A stretch of 5,714 bases of DNA from NCBI GenBank assembly GCA_002367285.1, contig DFBF01000001.1, positions 1-5,714 of the forward strand. Direction: 5' to 3'. Shown piece by piece: positions 1-5,324 of the stretch. The translations under genes were made by a program, and so were the position numbers. Source of the stretch: Rhodobacteraceae bacterium UBA3087. Its GTDB lineage: Bacteria > Pseudomonadota > Alphaproteobacteria > Rhodobacterales > Rhodobacteraceae. The notes beneath the pieces were generated by a model. That model made no database searches and had not been told where the DNA came from. It saw only the letters and a program-made list of their open reading frames with translations. The stretch's first letter is position 1, and each line of letters begins with the position of its first letter.

Positions 1-986
1 CCGATATTGGCGATCTGCAACAACATGACATCATCAATGTGGTGGGGATCGACCCCAACGGGCAATGGGCGGAAATCCGGTATCGCGGGCGAGAAGGCTG
101 GGTGTCCACGCGATACCTGCGCCAACCCATGCGCGGCGATGGCAGCTCGATCCTGACCGGGCCGCATGTGGTGACGGGCATCAAGGCGGGCGACCCTGAC
201 GGCGGCTTGGTGGTGCGCAACGGCGACGGCACGTCATTTGCGCGCCTTGGCGTGTTGCGTAACAACACCGAGGTCCACGTGATCCAACGATCACGCGACA
301 AGACATGGGCGATGATCAGCTATGGGTCTGGTGTCGGCTGGGTCAGCGCGGCCTATCTGAATACGCTGGATCGGGTCTCGCAGCCCACACCGCAGCCCAT
401 GCCATCCTCTAACCCGCAGACCGCGCCGGATGGCGGCAGCTTGCCGGGGACCTTTACCGTTTCCGGCGTGGCGGCCAATGACGTCTTGTGGGTGCGTGAT
501 CGGGCCCAGGCCAGTGGCGCCAAGATCACCAGTCTGGCACCGGGCAGCACCGTGCGCGTGTTGGGCATGGCCACGGCCACCTGGGCCCAGGTCAGCGTGA
601 ATGGCATGACCGGTTTCGTGAACGCCCGGTTCCTGACCCGCCGTTGGGGCAGTAGTGGCACCGTGCCCCAGAACGGGTTCCGTCTGGACATCACCTGTCA
701 GGGGACCGAGCCGTTTTGGACCCTGGGCATCGCGGCGGATCGCACCGTGACCTATACCTCGCTGATCAACGGCCAGGCCCCCCTGACGGCCCTGAACCAA
801 ACCGCGCCATCTGCGGGCGGCGGGTATCCTTATACTTTCGGCGCGCCCCCCTATTCCGGCGTGATTTCACAGGGGGCCTGTTCGGATGGCATGTCCTCGA
901 ACGCCTATTCAATGTCGATCACGTTGAACAAACCTTCGCAGGGCGGCGGGATCGAAACCGTCTATGGCTGCTGCAACGTGAACTGA
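1..986 (+). CDS. SH3-repeat protein with C-terminal CxGTEPFW domain (COG3650-like), 5' end missing
   Basis: This is the 3' part of a gene; the frame is open to the left edge, so the true start and any signal peptide are outside. Residues are counted from the codon at 3-5, giving 327 residues to the TGA at 984-986. Three bacterial SH3-type repeats are visible: the tail of one at about 4-39 (ending GWVSTRYL), a second at about 69-119 (LVVRNGD ... GWVSAAYL) and a third at about 162-211 (LWVRD ... GFVNARFL). A Pro/Ser/Gln-rich linker at about 124-147 separates the second and third. The C-terminal domain (about 225-327) starts with CQGTEPFW (232-239) and ends in GCC, as in COG3650-type envelope proteins. 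Its four cysteines (232, 293, 323, 324) would suit disulfides in an oxidising compartment. SH3b repeats often bind cell-wall peptides, so a periplasmic or envelope role is inferred. Substrate and partners are unknown. Confidence 0.85.
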   Translation, partial: DIGDLQQHDIINVVGIDPNGQWAEIRYRGREGWVSTRYLRQPMRGDGSSILTGPHVVTGIKAGDPDGGLVVRNGDGTSFARLGVLRNNTEVHVIQRSRDKTWAMISYGSGVGWVSAAYLNTLDRVSQPTPQPMPSSNPQTAPDGGSLPGTFTVSGVAANDVLWVRDRAQASGAKITSLAPGSTVRVLGMATATWAQVSVNGMTGFVNARFLTRRWGSSGTVPQNGFRLDITCQGTEPFWTLGIAADRTVTYTSLINGQAPLTALNQTAPSAGGGYPYTFGAPPYSGVISQGACSDGMSSNAYSMSITLNKPSQGGGIETVYGCCNVN

Positions 987-997
987 ACGCAAAAGCC

Positions 998-1026
998 TTG
1001 ATCCCCTTGGCCAACGGGCCTATACC
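998..1026 (+). promoter_or_regulatory. Candidate sigma70 promoter for rplS-rpmE
   Basis: TTGATC (998-1003) and TATACC (1021-1026) are separated by exactly 17 bases, a good spacing for a housekeeping promoter, with four of six matches in each box. It begins 12 bases after the stop of the SH3-repeat gene and would give the ribosomal-protein transcript a leader of roughly 210 bases. Read-through from upstream is also possible. The call rests on motif reading only. Confidence 0.4.
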
Positions 1027-1043
1027 GCGCGGGTCCGGGGCCC
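1016..1043 (+). terminator. Weak GC-rich inverted repeat after the SH3-repeat gene
   Basis: GGGCC (1016-1020) can pair with GGCCC (1039-1043) around a loop that itself contains the palindrome CCGCGCGG (1025-1032). There is no following T-run and the element overlaps the candidate -10 box, so it is at best a poor terminator. It could equally be chance in GC-rich DNA. Confidence 0.15.
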
Positions 1044-1242
1044 TTATGGGTCAATCGGATTCGTTTGATGTGCCAAGACGCCCGGATTTCTTCATCCGGC
1101 ACGGGGCGCGGACAACGGGACGACAAGAAACGACGACCTGTTCCTCTGGCGGGCGCATTTGCGGCCCCGGTGAAGACCAAGAGTTCTGAGGCGGCATCAT
1201 CTTCGCGGATCAACCGTGAGCATATACAAAGGAGCGTTTCAG
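1027..1242 (+). promoter_or_regulatory. rplS 5' leader region with a hairpin
   Basis: About 215 bases without a convincing gene precede rplS. They contain a perfect hairpin, CCGGAT (1082-1087), loop TTCTTC, ATCCGG (1094-1099), and end in a strong ribosome binding site. Other bacteria have autoregulatory leaders before L19 genes, so a control function is conceivable. I do not recognise a known leader family here. Confidence 0.3.
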
Positions 1243-1617
1243 ATGAACCTGATCGCACAGCTGGAGGCGGAACAAATTGCCGCCTTGGGGAATGACATCC
1301 CCGATTTCAAAGCGGGTGACACCATCCGCGTTGGTTACAAAGTGACCGAAGGCTCGCGTTCGCGCGTGCAGAACTATGAAGGCGTCTGCATCAGCCGTAA
1401 GCACGGCAAAGGCATCGCCGGATCGTTCACCGTTCGCAAGATTTCCTTTGGCGAAGGCGTGGAACGTGTGTTCCCGCTGCACTCGACCAACATCGACAGC
1501 ATCACCGTGGTGCGTCGTGGTCGCGTTCGTCGCGCCAAACTGTATTACCTGCGCTCGCGCCGTGGTAAATCCGCCCGTATCGCCGAAGATACGACCTACA
1601 AGCCCAAGACCGCCTGA
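1243..1617 (+). CDS. rplS: 50S ribosomal protein L19
   Basis: The 124-residue product is L19, a large-subunit protein located at the interface with the 30S subunit. Family signatures are visible: the FKAGDTIRVGYKV segment (22-34), NYEGVCISRKHGKG (44-57), the FPLHSTNID stretch (77-85) and the basic C-terminal run VRRGRVRRAKLYYLR (90-104). The start at 1243 is chosen because AAAGGAG lies at 1228-1234, 8 bases upstream, and because L19 N-termini begin MNLI/MN-like; a longer frame from the GTG at 1216 would bury this ribosome binding site. The length is slightly above the roughly 115 residues of E. coli L19, with a short C-terminal tail. The gene is followed 11 bases later by rpmE, so the two very likely form one transcript. 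Unlike many proteobacteria, trmD is not directly upstream. Confidence 0.97.
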   Translation: MNLIAQLEAEQIAALGNDIPDFKAGDTIRVGYKVTEGSRSRVQNYEGVCISRKHGKGIAGSFTVRKISFGEGVERVFPLHSTNIDSITVVRRGRVRRAKLYYLRSRRGKSARIAEDTTYKPKTA

Positions 1618-1628
1618 GGAACCTCGTC
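1616..1628 (+). promoter_or_regulatory. rpmE ribosome binding site overlapping the rplS stop
   Basis: GAGGA at 1616-1620 shares bases with the rplS TGA stop (1615-1617) and sits 8 bases before the rpmE ATG. This fits coupled translation of the two ribosomal proteins. Confidence 0.6.
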
Positions 1629-1850
1629 ATGAAAAAAGACATCCACCCCGATTACCACATGATCGAAGTCAAGCTGACCGACGGCACGCCTTACCAGATG
1701 AAATCCACCTGGGGCAAAGACGGCGACAGCCTGCAACTGGACATCGACCCCACCGTGCACCCGGCCTGGACCGGCGGCGGCGCCCGCCTGCTGGACACCG
1801 GCGGTCGCGTGTCGAAGTTCAAGAAAAAATACGAAGGTCTGGGCTTCTAA
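1629..1850 (+). CDS. rpmE: 50S ribosomal protein L31 (cysteine-free type)
   Basis: The 73-residue product opens with MKKDIHPDYH and carries STWGK (26-30), HPAWTGG (44-50) and GGRVSKFKKKY near the C-terminus, all typical of bacterial L31, a 50S protein that bridges to the small subunit. Zinc-binding L31 proteins have four cysteines; here the equivalent positions (for example L16, D18, D40, V43) are not cysteine and the protein has none. It is therefore the zinc-independent form that is common in alphaproteobacteria. The start is fixed by GAGGA 8 bases upstream and by the conserved N-terminus. It is the second gene of the rplS operon and is followed within 25 bases by a strong terminator. Confidence 0.97.
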   Translation: MKKDIHPDYHMIEVKLTDGTPYQMKSTWGKDGDSLQLDIDPTVHPAWTGGGARLLDTGGRVSKFKKKYEGLGF

Positions 1851-1867
1851 GCTTTTCCCTTCGAAAA

Positions 1868-1904
1868 AACGAAACGCCGCCCCTCTGGGCGGCGTTTTTC
1901 GTTT
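1868..1904 (+). terminator. Intrinsic terminator of rplS-rpmE
   Basis: An 11-bp perfect GC-rich stem (1872-1882 pairs with 1887-1897) closes on a CTCT loop and runs into a T-rich tail. An outer AACGAA/TTCGTT pairing extends the stem with a small bulge. A-rich sequence precedes the stem, so on paper it could also stop transcription from the other side. It separates the ribosomal operon from the antiporter gene. Confidence 0.9.
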
Positions 1905-1937
1905 GAGCCCCTCGCGCGCACCGGGCAAGGTACGTCC

Positions 1938-3098
1938 ATGAACCTAGACCTGACATTCACCACACTTGGCGTGCTGTTCCTGCTTGGCCTCGCAGCCGAT
2001 ATCGCGGGCAGACGCACCCGCCTGCCGCGCGTCACCCTATTGCTGGGCCTGGGCATTCTAGCCGGACGGTCGGGTTTGGACCTGATCCCGGCCCAGACCG
2101 AAGCCCTGTTTGAATTCCTGTCCGTCGCCGCCCTGTCCATCGTCGCATTTTTGCTGGGGGGCGGGCTGACCGCCAAGAAACTGCGCCTCATGGGGGGCGA
2201 GGTCATGTGGATCTCGATCCTGATCGTTCTGGCGACCATCGTGTTTGTTTCACTGGGCCTGATCGCCCTGGGCACGCCGCCGACCCTGGCCCTTATCCTG
2301 GGCGCGCTGGCCACCGCCACCGATCCCGCCGCCACCCAGGATGCAATCCGCCAAGCCCGCGGCGCCAAGCCTTTTGGTGACAAGCTGAAGGCCATCGTCG
2401 CGATTGACGACGCCTGGGGGCTGATCGCCTTTTCGCTGGTTGTCGCGCTGGCGAAGGGTCTGAACGGTGCCTTTGATCTGACCGTCCTGATCCATGCGGC
2501 ACGCGAGATCGGCGGTGCGGTGATCCTGGGCGTCGCCATCGGTCTGCCGGGGGCCTATCTGACCGGCCGCCTGACCAAAGGAGAGCCGCAACAGGCCGAA
2601 GCCCTTGGCATTGTCTTCCTGACCGCCGGCCTGTCGCTCTGGTTCGATGTCAGTTATCTGATCGCCGCCATGACCGCCGGCATGGTCATCACCAACCGCG
2701 CCCGCCACCACAAACGCGCCTTTCATGAAATTAAGCTGATCCAGTGGCCCTTCATGATCCTGTTCTTCATCCTGGCCGGCGCGGCGTTGGAGATCGAAAA
2801 ACTGGCCACCCTTGGCGTCCTTGGACTGGCCTATGCCATCCTGCGTATCGTCGGGCGCGGCGTTGGCGGCTGGCTTGGGGCGACCATGGCCCACAGCCCG
2901 CGCCCGGAACGCGCCTGGTTCGGTCCCGCGCTGTTGCCACAGGCGGGCGTCGCCGTCGGCATGGCCCTGGTGGCCGCGCGTGAATTTCCGGCTTATGCCG
3001 ACACAATCCTGACGCTGACCATTGGCGCCACGGTTTTATTCGAGATCATCGGCCCTGTGGCCACCCTGATTTCGGTGCGGCGTGTCGGGTCGCAGTGA
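1938..3098 (+). CDS. Monovalent cation:proton antiporter (CPA/Na_H_exchanger family)
   Basis: The 386-residue product is an inner-membrane protein that would exchange Na+ or K+ for protons. About 11-13 hydrophobic segments run through it, starting at residue 9 without a separate signal peptide. Family marks are ATDPAA (127-132) in the unwound helix pair, AIDDAWG (155-161) with the ion-binding acidic pair D157-D158, the charged R-containing helix near 303-314, and LLPQAGVAVGMALVA (332-346). Two adjacent aspartates are typical of electrogenic exchangers such as NapA and NhaA, whereas electroneutral CPA1 members usually have Asn-Asp. The protein lacks the C-terminal TrkA/RCK domain of KefB/KefC, so it is the short form. 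The ATG at 1938 follows AAGG (1927-1930). The gene lies after the rpmE terminator; no promoter is obvious in the short gap. Ion specificity cannot be read from the sequence. Confidence 0.9.
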   Translation: MNLDLTFTTLGVLFLLGLAADIAGRRTRLPRVTLLLGLGILAGRSGLDLIPAQTEALFEFLSVAALSIVAFLLGGGLTAKKLRLMGGEVMWISILIVLATIVFVSLGLIALGTPPTLALILGALATATDPAATQDAIRQARGAKPFGDKLKAIVAIDDAWGLIAFSLVVALAKGLNGAFDLTVLIHAAREIGGAVILGVAIGLPGAYLTGRLTKGEPQQAEALGIVFLTAGLSLWFDVSYLIAAMTAGMVITNRARHHKRAFHEIKLIQWPFMILFFILAGAALEIEKLATLGVLGLAYAILRIVGRGVGGWLGATMAHSPRPERAWFGPALLPQAGVAVGMALVAAREFPAYADTILTLTIGATVLFEIIGPVATLISVRRVGSQ

Positions 3099-3171
3099 AC
3101 TATTGCGCGGAAATTCAACCGGTGGCAGGAACGGCTTGACGGCAACCATTTGAAACACGCGCGTTATATCA

Positions 3172-4010
3172 TTGAAAACAACCGGTTTTTGCAATTTTTC
3201 TTTCTTCGGGCGATCAGACACAAAGCTGTCTTATGATGATCGGGACGAGGCCTTTCGAAGGCTTTATGCGCCGGCCCGGATGGAAACCCGTTTTCACCTG
3301 TTCGAGCACCTTTTCCTGCCCTCGGTCGCCGCGCAGATCGACAAGGACTTCCGCCTGATCGTCCTGTCATCGGCCTGTATGCCCGCGCCATATCAGGCCC
3401 GCCTCAGCGCTCTTTGCAAGACGGTCGAGCAGATCGAACTGGTCTTTTCCGAAAGCGAAGGGTTGCAGAACGCCACCCGGCCCTACGCGATCCCGAAGAG
3501 CCTGAAAGGCGACAGTTCCGCATCGACGATGACGATGCCCTGTCGTGCACCTATATCGAACGCTTGCGCGCCTGGTCGCCGCCGCTGATGGATGAAATGA
3601 TCCTGACGCTTCCCAACGGGTTGATGCTGTATGATCTGGGCGAAGGCCCCACCTTGGCGCCGATGCATCGCCCCATGACAGGCGCGGGTTTTGCCTGGTT
3701 CTCAGAAACCGGGACGCGTCGCAATGTCTTTAACTTTTCGCATATCACAGCCCGGCGACGCTATATCACAATGTCCGATCCAACGATTACATCGTTCATC
3801 CAGACCTTTACCGCATCTGCAGACACCGCGCGGCTGCAAAAGCACAAGATTAGCGAATTCCTGAAAGGCAATGGCATCGTGCGCAAACACAAACGCGGCG
3901 TGAATTTTGTCGTGCGGGAATCGCTGGCGCAGGATTTCCCGCATTTTGCTGTCAAACACCTCGAGGACCTGCTGCACCACGCAAGCCACGATGTGCACGC
4001 GCAGGGATGA
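3172..4010 (+). pseudogene. Putative rhamnosyltransferase-like glycosyltransferase, frame broken near 3508-3513
   Basis: Two overlapping frames together make one protein of the Rhamno_transf (PF11316-like) type. Frame A (3172 to about 3510, residues 1-113) holds the N-terminal family segments LYAPARMETRF (31-41) and VLSSACMPAPYQARL (64-78). Frame B (about 3513-4010) continues with QFRIDDDDAL, where the aspartates at 3525-3536 are the likely nucleotide-sugar/metal site, then YIERLRAW and the C-terminal half. Frame A alone runs into a foreign tail and stops at 3588. One missing base between 3508 and 3513 (reading G-D/E-Q-F-R) would restore about 279 residues, the usual family length, so a single-base deletion or sequencing error is the simplest cause. 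The start is TTG at 3172, preceded in frame by a stop at 3151 and with no clear ribosome binding site. The next ATG (3280) would remove conserved sequence. Sugar and acceptor are unknown. Confidence 0.8.
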
Positions 4011-4130
4011 TGCTCCTAATTTGCGCCTCTGAATTCAAACCGACCCGATGCCGCTTCCATCCCCCCCCTTGGGCAATTATAGTTCCTCAACCCGCCGTTC
4101 GCGGGACGGGATAAAATTGAGGACACGGGC
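4011..4130 (+). promoter_or_regulatory. mipZ upstream region: candidate promoter with C8 spacer and leader hairpin
   Basis: TATAGT (4078-4083) matches a -10 box at five of six bases. TTCCAT (4055-4060) lies 17 bases upstream but is a poor -35 box, and the spacer contains eight consecutive C (4061-4068). Transcription would start near 4090, right at a perfect hairpin, CCCGC (4091-4095), loop CGTTC, GCGGG (4101-4105). The ribosome binding site GAGGA (4119-4123) follows, 7 bases before the mipZ ATG. The ribosome binding site is clear; the promoter is tentative. Confidence 0.4.
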
Positions 4131-4943
4131 ATGGCGCATATTATTGTTGTCGGGAACGAAAAAGGCGGGGCTGGCAAATCCACCGTCTCAATGCACGTGG
4201 CCACGGCGCTGTCGCGCATGGGGCATCGGGTTGGGGTTCTGGACCTGGATCTTCGCCAGAAAACCTTTGGCCGATATGTGCAAAATCGCCGCGCAACGCT
4301 GGACAAGCTGGGATTTGACCTGCCGACACCAGAATATCGCGAGCTGCCCGATGTCGATCGCTCATCCCTGAAACCAGGCGAAAACCCCTATGACCGCCGC
4401 CTGTCGCTGGCCGTTGCGGGCATGGAGGCGGACGCGGATTTCATCCTGATCGACTGCCCCGGCTCGCACACCCGCCTGTCGCAGGTGGCCCATTCGCTGG
4501 CCGACACGCTGATCACGCCGCTGAATGATTCCTTTGTCGATTTTGACCTGCTGGCCCATGTGGACCCCGACACCAACAAGGTGCAGGGCCCGTCGGTCTA
4601 TTCGGAAATGGTCTGGAACGCCCGCCAACTGCGCGCACAGGCCGGGTTGAAACCGATTGACTGGATCGTTGTGCGCAACCGTCTGGGTGCCCAGATGATG
4701 CATAACAAAAAGAAGATGGGCGAGGCCCTGGACGAACTGGCCCGCCGCATCGGGTTCCGCGTCGCCCCCGGCTTTAACGAACGGGTGATTTTCCGCGAGC
4801 TGTTTCCGCGTGGCCTGACCCTGTTGGATCTGCGTGATGTGGGCGTGGCGGGGCAGATGAACATCTCGAATGTCGCCGCACGTCAGGAGCTGCGCGAGCT
4901 GATGAAGGCCCTGAAGCTGCCCGGCGTGACCGTGAATTTCTGA
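4131..4943 (+). CDS. mipZ: MipZ-type division plane positioning ATPase (ParA/MinD family)
   Basis: The 270-residue product is a deviant Walker A ATPase very similar to Caulobacter MipZ, which forms ATP-dependent dimers in a gradient from the ParB-bound poles and blocks FtsZ assembly away from midcell. Visible motifs are VVGNEKGGAGKST (6-18) with the signature lysine K11 and the P-loop lysine K16, VLDLDLRQ (36-43) in the switch region, the Walker B-like ILIDCPG (105-111), TPLNDSFVDFDLL (129-141), DWIVVRNRLG (177-186), GFRVAPGFNERVIFRELFPRGLTLLDL spread over 208-234, and AARQELRELM (249-258). Length matches the Caulobacter protein (about 274). The start is supported by GAGGA at 4119-4123 and by the N-terminal beta strand beginning at residue 3. 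The division partners (parB, ftsZ) are not in the window. Family assignment is firm; the role is transferred from the family. Confidence 0.95.
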   Translation: MAHIIVVGNEKGGAGKSTVSMHVATALSRMGHRVGVLDLDLRQKTFGRYVQNRRATLDKLGFDLPTPEYRELPDVDRSSLKPGENPYDRRLSLAVAGMEADADFILIDCPGSHTRLSQVAHSLADTLITPLNDSFVDFDLLAHVDPDTNKVQGPSVYSEMVWNARQLRAQAGLKPIDWIVVRNRLGAQMMHNKKKMGEALDELARRIGFRVAPGFNERVIFRELFPRGLTLLDLRDVGVAGQMNISNVAARQELRELMKALKLPGVTVNF

Positions 4944-5105
4944 TCGATACTCGCGGGGCTGGTGACACAGACGTCCACCGCACTCTGCACTGGCACTCAT
5001 AGGACTGGCGACCCGCCGTTCAGATGTTCAAGGCGGCTCAGGGTCAAAACAGCTCGGGGCCAACTTGGGCAGAAAACGGGGCGACACGGACCCATCAAAC
5101 CGCCC

Positions 5106-5124
5106 ATCGTTTCTTTGAAACGAT
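5106..5124. repeat. Perfect 8-bp inverted repeat with 3-base centre
   Basis: ATCGTTTC (5106-5113) and GAAACGAT (5117-5124) flank TTT. The 19-base near-palindrome has no T-tail on either side, so it is more likely a protein-binding site (repressor, integrase or excision-factor operator) than a terminator. Its function is unknown. Confidence 0.6.
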
Positions 5125-5181
5125 TGTCGCGCTGTAAAATGCTGCAAAGGGATATGGTGCGGTCGGCGAGCACCGAACAGG

Positions 5182-5205
5182 TGTTGCATACTGTTGCAGA
5201 GCAAC
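5182..5205. repeat. TGTTGCA direct repeats and GTTGC/GCAAC inverted repeat
   Basis: TGTTGCA occurs at 5182-5188 and again at 5192-5198, exactly one helical turn apart. The second copy forms an inverted repeat with GCAAC at 5201-5205. The cluster overlaps the candidate -35 box of the integrase promoter, the position expected of an operator. Confidence 0.5.
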
Positions 5206-5223
5206 CAAACACCAGTCTATAAA
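5194..5223 (+). promoter_or_regulatory. Candidate integrase promoter
   Basis: TTGCAG (5194-5199) and TATAAA (5218-5223) are 18 bases apart, a reasonable sigma70 arrangement. It is AT-richer than its surroundings and would give a leader of about 95 bases before the integrase ATG at 5325. It is the best promoter-like sequence in this junction. Confidence 0.45.
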
Positions 5224-5290
5224 GTCAATAGGTTAGCGGCAATTTCGTCGCACAGAAACGCATTGTCTCGCAGGCTATCGCGCTTCCATT

Positions 5291-5320
5291 TGGGGGGCTA
5301 TCTGGGGGGCTGACCGGGGG
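5291..5320. repeat. Tandem TGGGGGGCT repeats before the integrase start
   Basis: TGGGGGGCT occurs at 5291-5299 and 5303-5311, followed by a third, partial G-run (GGGGG, 5316-5320). The spacing is about 12 bases. Such short G-rich direct repeats near an integrase could be arm-type binding sites for its N-terminal domain. The last G-run also lies 4 bases before the ATG and could act as a weak ribosome binding site. Confidence 0.55.
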
Positions 5321-5324
5321 ACCA

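Larger units (their letters stand above)
4944..5324. other. 381-base noncoding junction between mipZ and the integrase gene
   Basis: No convincing gene, tRNA or terminator is seen. Codon quality of the small open frames is poor, and no T-arm sequence is present on either strand. The region holds an imperfect hairpin (GACCC 5010-5014 with GGGTC 5041-5045, and inner CGCC/GGCG), an 8-bp perfect inverted repeat (5106-5124), short repeats and a promoter before the integrase, and G-run repeats (5291-5320). It is the natural place for the left attachment site of the element that carries the integrase, but only one end is visible, so the att core cannot be fixed. Confidence 0.5.

Noticed and set aside
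716..1189. 157-codon + frame running from the SH3-repeat gene into the rplS leader
   Set aside because: Most of it overlaps the conserved C-terminal domain in another frame; its translation has no family features and no ribosome binding site was seen.
1847..2539. Minus-strand open frame of 230 codons opposite the antiporter start
   Set aside because: It overlaps a clear membrane-protein gene, its translation is low-complexity Arg/Ser/Pro/Ala-rich as expected from the reverse of GC-rich codons, and it resembles no known family.
2250..2894. Minus-strand open frame of 214 codons inside the antiporter
   Set aside because: It is a shadow frame rich in Gln/Gly/Asp, the mirror of hydrophobic codons on the + strand, with no motif.
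3136..3170. Promoter for the glycosyltransferase (TTGACG or TTGAAA with TATATC)
   Set aside because: Spacings are 23 and 9 bases, outside the usable range for a sigma70 promoter.
3495..3520. Programmed -1 ribosomal frameshift in the glycosyltransferase
   Set aside because: The direction fits, but there is no X-XXY-YYZ slippery heptamer or obvious downstream hairpin, and this family is not known for such control; a base deletion or read error is simpler.
4362..5000. Minus-strand open frame of 212 codons opposite mipZ
   Set aside because: It lies fully across the conserved MipZ coding sequence and has no recognisable domain.
4962..5222. Possible 86-residue + strand gene in the mipZ-integrase junction
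   Set aside because: Its composition looks random, it has no ribosome binding site, it crosses the inverted repeat and promoter-like sequences, and a minus-strand frame of similar length overlaps it.
4944..5324. tRNA or tmRNA gene as the integration target
   Set aside because: No T-arm-like sequence or cloverleaf-compatible stems were found on either strand by eye.
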